The notes below the pieces were generated by a model, which saw only the letters and a program-made list of their open reading frames with translations, had not been told where the DNA came from and made no database searches. Positions 1 to 5,044 of a DNA stretch of 5,044 nt are shown one piece after another (the first letter of the stretch is position 1; every line of letters starts with the position of its first letter). The stretch spans positions 1 through 5,044 of the forward strand of contig DATKDI010000004.1 of NCBI GenBank assembly GCA_035512775.1, read 5' to 3'. Made by a program: the position numbers and the translations under genes. The DNA comes from JAJNBA01 sp035512775 (GTDB lineage Bacteria > Actinomycetota > UBA4738 > HRBIN12).

Positions 1-153
1 CTCTACGTGCACCGGCACACGCTGCGGTACCGCATGCGGAAGGTCGAGGAGCTGGCCGGGCGAGACCTCGCCTCGGCGCACGACCGGATGGAGTTCTGGC
101 TCGCCCTGCGAGCGAGGGACCTCCTCCGCGAGGGGGAGCGACCGATCGGCTGA
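1..153 (+). CDS. PucR/CdaR-family transcriptional regulator, C-terminal fragment (5' end outside window)
   Basis: Frame 1 is open from the first base and ends at TGA 151-153, giving 50 visible residues. They begin LYVHRHTLRYRMRKVEEL and continue with GRDL and FWLALRARDLL. The H-R-x-T-L-R-Y-R-x-x-K-V-E-E-L pattern, then a W-L-A-L-R-A helix close to the C-terminus, is the typical ending of PucR-type regulators (the PucR C-terminal helix-turn-helix, also seen in CdaR). This end binds DNA; the sensory N-terminus is outside the window. PucR-type proteins often control purine, polyamine, GABA or other nitrogen-compound genes. The gene runs in the same direction as the transporter operon and ends 180 bases before it, so it could be its regulator. 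That link is inferred from position only. Family assignment is fairly secure; the ligand is unknown. Confidence 0.8.
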   Translation, partial: LYVHRHTLRYRMRKVEELAGRDLASAHDRMEFWLALRARDLLREGERPIG

Positions 154-162
154 CGCCGTTCC

Positions 163-183
163 ACGGATGGTTGGCCCATCCGT
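163..183 (+). terminator. Hairpin after the PucR-type gene, possible terminator without a T-run
   Basis: ACGGATGG (163-170) pairs perfectly with CCATCCGT (176-183) around the 5-base loop TTGGC, starting 9 bases after the regulator's stop codon. No T-tract follows, so it is not a canonical intrinsic terminator. Its position between two co-directional genes separated by 180 bases still fits a transcript end or mRNA 3' stabiliser. An operator role for this inverted repeat is an alternative. Confidence 0.4.
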
Positions 184-333
184 ACAAGGTCGTCCACCGT
201 GTTGCGCCCTCCCGCGCATCATCCCCTTCGCTCCCTCTGGTATGAACCGTTCTGGCGAGACGCCCGCAGCGCCGGAGAGAGGGGATCGGTTGGTTGGACA
301 GCAGCCTCGCGGCAGGAGACCCGACCGGCGACG
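184..333. other. Intergenic stretch before the transporter operon, no confident promoter
   Basis: This is the upstream region of the operon. I found no convincing -35/-10 pair. TATGAA at 241-246 and TTGGAC at 294-299 each lack a properly spaced partner. AGGAG at 314-318 lies 15 bases before the ATG at 334, far for a ribosome binding site. Frame 1 is open back to GTG 199, but its translation shows no transporter homology. The operon promoter probably lies here but cannot be placed by eye. Confidence 0.4.
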
Positions 334-1457
334 ATGCAGGCCCATGTCGCTGAGCGGGTGACGGAGACAGCCTCGGCGGTCGAGTTCCGCGGCGTCACGA
401 AGCGATTCGGGGACGTCGTGGCGGTGGGGGGCATCGACCTCGAGATCCGGCAGGGTGAGTTCTTCTCGCTGCTGGGCCCGTCGGGCTCCGGCAAGACGAC
501 TTGTCTTCGGATGATCGCCGGGTTCGAGCTACCGACCGACGGGACCGTGCTCCTCTCGGGCCGGGACGTCACACGCTTGCCTCCCTACGACCGCGACGTC
601 AACACCGTGTTCCAGGATTACGCTCTGTTCCCGCACATGACGGTAGGCGGCAACGTCGGCTACGGGCTGATGGTGAAGAGATCTCCGCGCGACGAACGGC
701 GGGAGCGCGTGCGGGAGGCGCTTCGCATGGTGCGCCTCGAGGGGTTCGACCATCGCAAGCCGCACGAGCTCTCCGGAGGCCAGGCCAGCGGGTGGCGCTG
801 GCCCGCGCGCTCGTGAACCAGCCCTCGGTGCTCCTGCTCGACGAGCCGCTGGGAGCGCTGGACCTCAAGCTCCGTCAGCAGATGCAGATCGAGCTCAAGG
901 CGATCCAGGGTCGCGTGGGACTCACCTTCATCTACGTGACGCACGACCAGGAAGAGGCGTTGACGATGAGCGACCGTATGGCGGTGCTGAACGACGGGCG
1001 GATCGAGCAGGTGGGCGCGCCGGCCGAGGTGTACGAGCAGCCTGCGAGCGAGTTCGTCGCGGGGTTCGTCGGCGTGTCGAACGTCCTGCACGGGGAGGTG
1101 GCTCGAGCGATCACGGGCCAGGCCCGGCCATTCACGATCCGGCCCGAGAAGATCCGGATCACCGGCCTCGAAGAGCCGGTCGGTCCCGAGGAGCACTCGG
1201 CCGCCGGTCGGGTGCGCGATGTCGTCTACCTCGGAGCGCAGACGCGCTACTTCGTGGAGTTGGACTCCGGCGAGGGGCTGGTCGTGATGCGGCAGAACCT
1301 CGAGGGCACCTCGAGCGACGCCCTGCGGGTGCAGGGCACCGAGGTGCGGCTCATCTGGAACAGACAGTTCAACCGCTCGGTCGAGGGGGCCGAGGGAGAC
1401 GCCGGACCGGGAGGTCCGGGAGCCGGGTCGGAAGACCCGGGAGAGGAGGAAGCATGA
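334..1457 (+). CDS. potA: Spermidine/putrescine-type ABC transporter ATP-binding protein (PotA-like), frameshifted after LSGGQ
   Basis: This is the cytoplasmic ATPase that powers the importer encoded downstream. From ATG 334, frame 1 gives Walker A GPSGSGKTT (residues 48-56), the Q-loop in VFQDYALFPH (Q94) and the signature LSGGQ (146-150, bases 769-783). One base is then missing. As written, frame 1 runs into TGA 814-816, giving a 160-residue product without Walker B. Frame 3 continues the homology without loss: QRVALARAL, Walker B VLLLDEP, D-loop GALD, H-loop YVTHDQEEA. A TOBE-type C-terminal region follows (FTIRPEKIRI, DVVYLGAQTRYFVEL). Restoring one base gives about 374 residues, normal for PotA/FbpC-type ATPases. 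The last ~25 residues are a Gly- and acid-rich tail whose DNA forms two hairpins. The stop overlaps the next start (ATGA, 1454-1457). The start is uncertain: GTG 358 is also in frame, and neither has a good ribosome binding site. The subfamily rests on gene order and fold; other di/tricarboxylate or iron-type ATPases look similar. Confidence 0.88.
783..786 (+). other. Frameshift site (one base missing) in the ATPase gene
   Basis: LSGGQ ends at 783 in frame 1. The conserved Q-R-V-A-L-A-R-A-L block starts at 786 in frame 3, leaving only two bases (GC, 784-785) where one codon is expected. Insertion of one C would give CAG CGC CAG CGG, i.e. LSGGQRQRVALARAL, the commonest form of this motif. The intact version would contain CCAGCG twice in tandem, a setting where a base is easily lost by slippage or in base calling. 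Both sides keep strong conservation, so the break is either recent or a sequence error. Confidence 0.85.
1402..1443 (+). repeat. Two tandem 21-base units, each a 7-bp hairpin with GNRA-type tetraloop, before the potD ribosome binding site
   Basis: Unit 1 (1402-1422): CCGGACC pairs with GGTCCGG around loop GGGA, followed by GAG. Unit 2 (1423-1443): CCGGGTC pairs with GACCCGG around loop GGAA, followed by GAG. The units differ at 5 of 21 bases. Two of the stem pairs are swapped as pairs (A-T to G-C, 1406/1415 versus 1427/1436; C-G to T-A, 1407/1414 versus 1428/1435). The fifth change is purine for purine in the loop, and both loops still fit GNRA. The units encode AGPGGPG and AGSEDPG in the ATPase tail, so the peptide has diverged while the fold is kept. 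The second stem ends 3 bases before AGGAGG. A role in potD translation or transcript stability is inferred. Confidence 0.8.
1444..1449 (+). promoter_or_regulatory. Strong ribosome binding site of potD
   Basis: AGGAGG lies 4 bases before ATG 1454 and inside the last codons of the ATPase gene. It is the best Shine-Dalgarno match in the operon and fixes the potD start at the ATGA overlap. It sits right after the second hairpin, leaving the site single-stranded when the hairpins fold. Confidence 0.85.
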
Positions 1458-2686
1458 GGGCACATCTTCGATGGTGGGCGCTGCTCGCCGTGGTCGCGCT
1501 CGCGGCCGCGAGTTGCGGCGACAACGGCGGAGACGCCGACGACGACGCAGGGGGCGGGGGCCAGGGGGGCATGATCACCGAGCTCGGCGAGAACGAGGAT
1601 CAGGTCAGCATCATCGCGTGGGCCGGCTACATCGAGGACGGGAGCACCGACCCCGCCTTCGACTGGGTCTCCGGGTACGAGGAGGAGACCGGCTGCGAGG
1701 TGAACGTGAAGACGGCCGCCACCTCCGACGAGATGGTGGCCCTGATGCAGGAGGGCTCGGGCTTCGATCTGGTGACGGCCTCGGGCGACGCAAGCCTCCG
1801 GCTGATCACCGGCGGCACGGTCCAGCCGATCAACCTCGAGCTGGTCCCGAGCTACGACACCGTCGACGAGCGGCTCCAGGACGCGCCGTGGCACACGGTC
1901 GACACGGACGGTGACGGTGAGGCGGAGCACTACGGCGCCCCGTACGAGTGGGGGTCGAACGTCCTCATGTACAACGCCGAGGCGTTCGCGGATGAGACGC
2001 CCGACAGCTGGAGCGTCGTGTTCGAAGAGCAGACGCTCCCCGATGGAGAGTCGAACAGCGGACGGGTCCAGGCCTACGACGGCCCGATCTATGTAGCCGA
2101 CGCCGCTCTGTACCTGATGGCCCACAATCCGGAGCTCGGGATCACCGATCCGTACGCGCTCACGCGGGAACAGTTCGACGCCGCCCTCGACCTGCTCCGG
2201 CAGCAGCGCGACCTCGTCTCGCGCTACTGGCACGACGCCTTTATCCAGATCGACGACTTCACCAACGAGGGGATCGCGGTGAGTTCGTCCTGGCCGTTCC
2301 AAGTGAACATCCTCAAGGCGGAGGGCGAGCCGATCGACAGTGTCATCCCTCAGGAGGGCGCCACGGGCTGGGCCGACACGACGATGATGCACGTCAACGC
2401 CCCGCACCCGAACTGCGCGTACAGGTGGCTCGAGTGGTCGCTGAGCCCGCAGGTGCAGGGCGACCTGGCCGCGTGGTTCGGCTCGGTACCGTCGGTCCCC
2501 GCCGCGTGCGAGGCGAGCGAGCTGCTCGGCCCCGACGGCTGCGCGACGAACGGGTTCGACAACTTCGACCGGATCCACTTCTGGAAGACGCCGCAGTCCG
2601 ACTGCTTCGAGCCGGGGAGCGGGAAGGAGTGCGTGCCCTACCACGAATGGGTCACGAGCTACGTCGCGGTGATCGGCGGGCGCTGA
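1454..2686 (+). CDS. potD: Polyamine-type ABC transporter substrate-binding lipoprotein (PotD/PotF-like)
   Basis: This 410-residue protein is the extracytoplasmic ligand-binding part of the importer. It starts with a lipoprotein signal: MRAHLRWW, a hydrophobic stretch (9-20), and lipobox-like AAS-C with the modified cysteine at 21. An acidic Gly-rich linker follows (22-40). The mature part opens with IIAWAGYIEDG, like the start of PotD, then has ETGCEVNV, FDLVTAS and the hinge-like GAPYEWGSNVLMYN (161-174). EGEPIDSVIPQEGATGWADTTMM (290-312) aligns without gaps to the PotD ligand region. By eye, E. coli PotD W34, Y37, W229, W255 and D257 correspond to W56, Y59, W280, W306 and D308. E36, Y85 and E171 appear to be replaced by G58, D112 and about Y213. 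An amine ligand is likely, but spermidine itself is not assured. Six more cysteines (81, 321, 352, 363, 384, 393) could form disulfides. It overlaps the ATPase gene by 4 bases and precedes a strong palindrome. Confidence 0.9.
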   Translation: MRAHLRWWALLAVVALAAASCGDNGGDADDDAGGGGQGGMITELGENEDQVSIIAWAGYIEDGSTDPAFDWVSGYEEETGCEVNVKTAATSDEMVALMQEGSGFDLVTASGDASLRLITGGTVQPINLELVPSYDTVDERLQDAPWHTVDTDGDGEAEHYGAPYEWGSNVLMYNAEAFADETPDSWSVVFEEQTLPDGESNSGRVQAYDGPIYVADAALYLMAHNPELGITDPYALTREQFDAALDLLRQQRDLVSRYWHDAFIQIDDFTNEGIAVSSSWPFQVNILKAEGEPIDSVIPQEGATGWADTTMMHVNAPHPNCAYRWLEWSLSPQVQGDLAAWFGSVPSVPAACEASELLGPDGCATNGFDNFDRIHFWKTPQSDCFEPGSGKECVPYHEWVTSYVAVIGGR

Positions 2687-2700
2687 TCCGCGGCGGGGAT

Positions 2701-2736
2701 CGGGGGACGGGGCTCCGTACGGAGCCCCGTCCCCCG
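2701..2736. repeat. Perfect 36-base palindrome between potD and potB
   Basis: Bases 2701-2718 are the exact reverse complement of 2719-2736, centred on CCGTACGG. As RNA this gives a very stable GC-rich hairpin of about 16 pairs, starting 14 bases after the potD stop. No T-run follows (CCCATCTTCCC), so complete intrinsic termination is unlikely, and it would silence the permease genes. A role as partial attenuator or 3' stabiliser of the potD message, as for the REP element after E. coli malE, fits best. GATCC (2685-2689) could pair with GGATC (2697-2701) as a weak alternative fold touching its first base. A protein-binding palindrome or a dispersed repeat is also possible. Confidence 0.85.
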
Positions 2737-2754
2737 CCCATCTTCCCGACGAGC

Positions 2755-2759
2755 GGAGG
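2755..2759 (+). promoter_or_regulatory. Ribosome binding site of potB, short spacing
   Basis: GGAGG is followed by only three bases (ACC) before ATG 2763. The spacing is shorter than usual, but no better site exists for the other in-frame ATG at 2784, so 2763 is kept as the start. Confidence 0.6.
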
Positions 2760-2762
2760 ACC

Positions 2763-3695
2763 ATGGCGGTAGCGACCGAGCGGATGCCGATCACGAGGCG
2801 GGTATCGGGCTTCCTGTACCGGCACCCGGGGATCAAGCTCGTGCTGCTGCTCTCTCCGGGGCTCGCGCTCCTGGGGATCGTGTACGGCGGGTCGCTGCTC
2901 GCCCTCCTCCTCCAGAGCCTCTACCGCTTGGAGGAATTCACCGGCTTGATCGTCCGCGACATCAGCCTGGAGACGCTTGGCCAGCTCACCGACCGAGCCC
3001 ACCTCGACATCATCGCGAGGACCAGCGCGATGGCGGCCGCGGTGACGATCGGGTGCGCCGCGATCGCCTTCCCACTCGCGTACTACATGGCGAGGTACGC
3101 GTCGCCCCGGATGAAGACCGTGCTCTACCTGCTCGTGCTGATGCCGCTGTGGTCGAACTACCTGGTTCGGGTGATCTCGTGGAAGCTCATACTGGCGCAA
3201 GAGGGCATCTTCAACTGGTTCGTGGACCAGCTCGCGCTCGGCGGCGTGCTCAACTGGGCGCTGGGCGTGCCCTTGATCGGCGGTCCCTCGATCTCGCAGT
3301 CGTTCCTCGGGATGTGGATCGTCTTCGTGTACACGTGGCTGCCGTTCATGATCCTGCCGCTGAGCGCCGCGCTGGAGCGGGTGCCCCGCTCGCTGACCGA
3401 CGCCTCGGGCGACCTCGGGGCCCGTCCGCGGATGACCTTCCGCAGGGTGATCCTGCCGCTCTCCCTCCCCGGCCTGATCGCCGGCTCGATCTTCACATTC
3501 TCGCTCACGCTCGGCGACTTCATCATCCCCAGCGTGATCGGGAACTCGACGTTCTTCATCGGGCCCTTCGTGCTGCTGCAGCAAGGCACGGCTGGGAACC
3601 TCCCGCTGGCCGCGGCGATGTCGCTCGTGCCGCTGGCGATCATGACGGTCTACCTCTTCAGCGCGAAGCGCGCCGGGGCGTTCGAGGCGCTGTGA
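2763..3695 (+). CDS. potB: Polyamine-type ABC transporter permease 1 (PotB-like)
   Basis: This 310-residue inner-membrane protein forms one half of the transport channel. Six hydrophobic segments are visible at roughly 24-50, 88-110, 118-142, 178-202, 236-257 and 281-300. The cytoplasmic EAA-type loop that docks on the ATPase is at 212-232, reading TDASGDLGARPRMTFRRVILP: the usual first E is D, and the G and the I-L-P ending are kept. MPLWSNYLVRVISWKLIL (127-144) and TLGDFIIPSVIGN (249-261) are typical of the PotB/PotH branch, as is its place directly before a PotC-type partner. Length is normal for the family. It begins 76 bases after potD, beyond the palindrome, and its TGA overlaps the next ATG by one base (TGATG), so the two permeases are probably translationally coupled. 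Family assignment is firm; substrate follows from the binding protein. Confidence 0.92.
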   Translation: MAVATERMPITRRVSGFLYRHPGIKLVLLLSPGLALLGIVYGGSLLALLLQSLYRLEEFTGLIVRDISLETLGQLTDRAHLDIIARTSAMAAAVTIGCAAIAFPLAYYMARYASPRMKTVLYLLVLMPLWSNYLVRVISWKLILAQEGIFNWFVDQLALGGVLNWALGVPLIGGPSISQSFLGMWIVFVYTWLPFMILPLSAALERVPRSLTDASGDLGARPRMTFRRVILPLSLPGLIAGSIFTFSLTLGDFIIPSVIGNSTFFIGPFVLLQQGTAGNLPLAAAMSLVPLAIMTVYLFSAKRAGAFEAL

Positions 3696-4510
3696 TGGGC
3701 GGGCGCTTCGGGCTGCGGATCGCGTCGGGCGCGGTGATACTGTTCCTCTACTTCCCGATCACGATCATCTTCCTCTACGCGTTCACCACCGAGACCGCCG
3801 CCTTCACCTTTCCGCCGCCGGGCCTGACGACGCGGTGGTTCGGTGTAGCCGCGGGCAACCCGGCGATCTGGGAGGCGCTGCGGCTCTCGCTCTCGGTCGC
3901 TGCGATCACGACCCTGATCGCTCTCGTGCTGGGGAGCCTGCTCGCGGCGGCCGTCTATCGGACGCGCTTCTTCGGCAGGGAGGCGATCTCGTTCCTCGTT
4001 CTCCTGCCTATCGCGCTGCCCGGGATCGTGACGGGGATCGCCCTTCGCTCCTCGATCGCGATCCTCGACGTCTCGTTCAGCATGTGGACGATCGTGATCG
4101 GCCACGCCACGTTCACCGTGGTGATCGTCTACAACAACGTCCTCGCGAGGTTCCGCCGACTTTCGCCGAGCTTGGTCGAGGCCTCGATGGATCTCGGGGC
4201 CTCGGGATGGCAGACGTTCCGACACATCCTCTTGCCCAACCTTGCCACGGCCCTGCTCGCCGGGGGGCTGCTGGCCTTTGCGCTCTCCTTCGACGAGATC
4301 ATCGTGACGACCTTCACGTCGGGGCAGCAGCAGACTCTTCCCATCTGGATCTTCTCGAGCCTCTTCCGCCCGCGCGCTCGCCCGGTCACGAACGTCGTCG
4401 CGATCATGGTCGTGCTCGCCACGGCGATCCCGATCATCCTGGCCTCGAGGCTGGCGCGAGAGCCGCAGGGCAGGATCGCCACGCGGCACCCCGGCCCACC
4501 CACCGTCTAG
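3695..4510 (+). CDS. potC: Polyamine-type ABC transporter permease 2 (PotC-like)
   Basis: This 271-residue membrane protein is the second half of the channel. Hydrophobic segments lie near 10-30, 63-87, 98-120, 130-150, 183-200 and 233-252. The EAA loop, EASMDLGASGWQTFRHILLP (162-181), is a very good match to the consensus. The stretch LSFDEIIVTTFTSGQQQTLPIWIFSSL (197-223) is characteristic of the PotC/PotI branch. The start at 3695 is set by the TGATG overlap with potB and by GAGG at 3684-3687, 7 bases upstream. The frame is open further upstream, but that lies inside potB and shows no transporter homology. Its TAG (4508-4510) overlaps the stop of the opposing gene, so there is no room for a terminator between them. 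It is the last gene of the operon in this window. Confidence 0.92.
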   Translation: MGGRFGLRIASGAVILFLYFPITIIFLYAFTTETAAFTFPPPGLTTRWFGVAAGNPAIWEALRLSLSVAAITTLIALVLGSLLAAAVYRTRFFGREAISFLVLLPIALPGIVTGIALRSSIAILDVSFSMWTIVIGHATFTVVIVYNNVLARFRRLSPSLVEASMDLGASGWQTFRHILLPNLATALLAGGLLAFALSFDEIIVTTFTSGQQQTLPIWIFSSLFRPRARPVTNVVAIMVVLATAIPIILASRLAREPQGRIATRHPGPPTV

Positions 4511-5044
4511 GCGGCCGCGATCGGGCCGGTCGGCTTCGGGAACCTCGGCGGGAGCTCCACGTGGTAGATCCTCGGGCGGCCGAGGCCCACGACCGCGAGC
4601 CCCCCGCCCCCCGCCCAGATCGCCAGGCCGCCCCCGATCGCGAGGTGGGTCGGGTCGCTCGGCATCCCAGGGAGGCTCAGGGAGGCTCCTGGCGGGGAGA
4701 TCACCCATGAGCCGGCGGCGGTTCTCGCCCGCGGGGTCACCCGGAGCCCCGGCGCGCGACGCACCTCCCCGCCCCTCGCGCTCCAGACGAGGACCTGCTC
4801 CCGGCCCCCGCGGACGCCCCATGCGACCAGACGCCATCCCCTGACGGAGTACCCGCGCAGGTTGAGGTTCCGGATCGTGCGGCTGCGGACGTTGCTCGGG
4901 GTCGTCCGATCGGGCTCCACGACGCCGATGCGCACGGCGGACACCGCCCTGCCCGACGGGGCCGTCCGCCGCTCCACCTTCGCGTAGACGAGCGTCCCGT
5001 CGGCGGCGAAGTCGAACGAGCTGACGTCCCCGTCCACCCAGGTC
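4507..5044 (-). CDS. Unrecognised protein with beta-propeller-like repeats, C-terminal part (5' end outside window)
   Basis: On the minus strand a frame is open from the window edge to TAG (complement of 4507-4509), giving 178 visible residues. A GTG codon at 5037-5035 could serve as a start, but the frame stays open above it (T-W before V) and no ribosome binding site can be seen, so the gene probably continues to the right. The visible part has spaced strand-like units: SSFDFAADGTLVYAKVE, RGWRLVAWGVRGGREQVLVW and GGGLAIWAGGGGLAVVGLG. The D-G-T-L-V-Y unit resembles blades of TolB/WD40-like propellers. There are no catalytic motifs and no membrane segment in this part. Function is unknown, and the propeller idea is tentative because it rests on a few short patterns. 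It converges on the transporter operon and overlaps potC by four bases. Confidence 0.6.
   Translation of the reverse strand, partial: TWVDGDVSSFDFAADGTLVYAKVERRTAPSGRAVSAVRIGVVEPDRTTPSNVRSRTIRNLNLRGYSVRGWRLVAWGVRGGREQVLVWSARGGEVRRAPGLRVTPRARTAAGSWVISPPGASLSLPGMPSDPTHLAIGGGLAIWAGGGGLAVVGLGRPRIYHVELPPRFPKPTGPIAAA
4668..4687. repeat. 10-base tandem duplication
   Basis: CAGGGAGGCT occurs twice in a row within the minus-strand gene. Because 10 is not a multiple of three, the copies are read in different frames; this part of the protein reads ASLSLPG. It may be a chance or recent slippage duplication. Confidence 0.5.

Noticed and set aside
241..246. TATGAA as a -10 promoter element
   Set aside because: No acceptable -35 hexamer lies 16-18 bases upstream, and the last consensus T is absent.
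199..333. Extension of the ATPase gene upstream to GTG 199
   Set aside because: The frame is open, but the translation is Arg/Ser/Pro-rich, resembles no transporter N-terminus and has no ribosome binding site. Family members start close to the VEFRGVTKRFG strand.
778..800. Programmed ribosomal frameshift in the ATPase gene
   Set aside because: The required shift is -1, but there is no slippery heptamer at the junction and I noticed no downstream stem. A simple base loss restores the usual LSGGQRQR motif, so an error or mutation is more likely.
1247..2836. Long open frame on the minus strand opposite potD
   Set aside because: It is an antisense shadow of a high-GC coding region: Arg/Val/Asp-rich with no recognisable domain, while the plus strand holds a clear potD.
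4599..4616. C-rich run giving G-tracts on the minus strand, possible G-quadruplex
   Set aside because: It encodes a Gly stretch (AGGGG) in the minus-strand gene, and the tracts are not spaced as four clear G-runs with loops.
3650..4837. Long minus-strand frame opposite potC and overlapping the propeller-like gene
   Set aside because: The Arg/Gly/Asp/Pro-rich translation is typical of a GC-rich shadow frame, and it conflicts with the better-supported potC and minus-strand gene.
334..5044. Apparent excess of GATC sites (several dozen by eye)
   Set aside because: Most arise where a codon ending in G precedes the Ile codon ATC, which is favoured in GC-rich genes and common in membrane proteins. 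No separate signal is needed.

Overview
The window is GC-rich throughout, with codons ending mostly in G or C and short or overlapping gene junctions. The solute-binding protein is a lipoprotein, and a PucR-type regulator tail lies just upstream of the transporter genes. Together these suggest a high-GC Actinomycetota genome, possibly a deep-branching or environmental lineage. That assignment is inference; there is no marker gene here.

Layout: (1) Bases 1-153 (+) are the C-terminal end of a PucR/CdaR-type transcriptional regulator, followed by a small hairpin. (2) Bases 334-4510 (+) are a complete ABC importer operon of the spermidine/putrescine (Pot) type, in the order ATPase (potA-like), lipoprotein binding protein (potD-like), permease 1 (potB-like), permease 2 (potC-like). 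The junctions are ATGA (potA/potD), a 76-base gap holding a large palindrome (potD/potB) and TGATG (potB/potC). (3) On the minus strand, from the window's right edge to 4507, is the C-terminal part of an unrecognised protein that looks like a beta-propeller. It converges on potC and shares one CTAG with it for both stop codons.

How the genes work together: the lipoprotein should capture a cationic amine outside the membrane and deliver it to the PotB/PotC channel, with the ATPase driving import. The upstream PucR-type gene may control the operon, since this regulator class often sits beside amine or nitrogen-compound genes. The exact ligand is uncertain because several spermidine-contacting residues of E. 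coli PotD are not kept.

Main oddities: the ATPase gene carries a one-base deletion directly after its LSGGQ signature and is broken as written. The last codons of that gene hold two tandem 21-base units, each folding into a 7-bp hairpin with a GNRA-type tetraloop. The units differ at five bases: two compensated base pairs plus one purine swap in the loop. A perfect 36-base palindrome follows potD, so the binding-protein cistron is bracketed by strong RNA structures. I see no wholly new system; the paired hairpins are the least ordinary signal.
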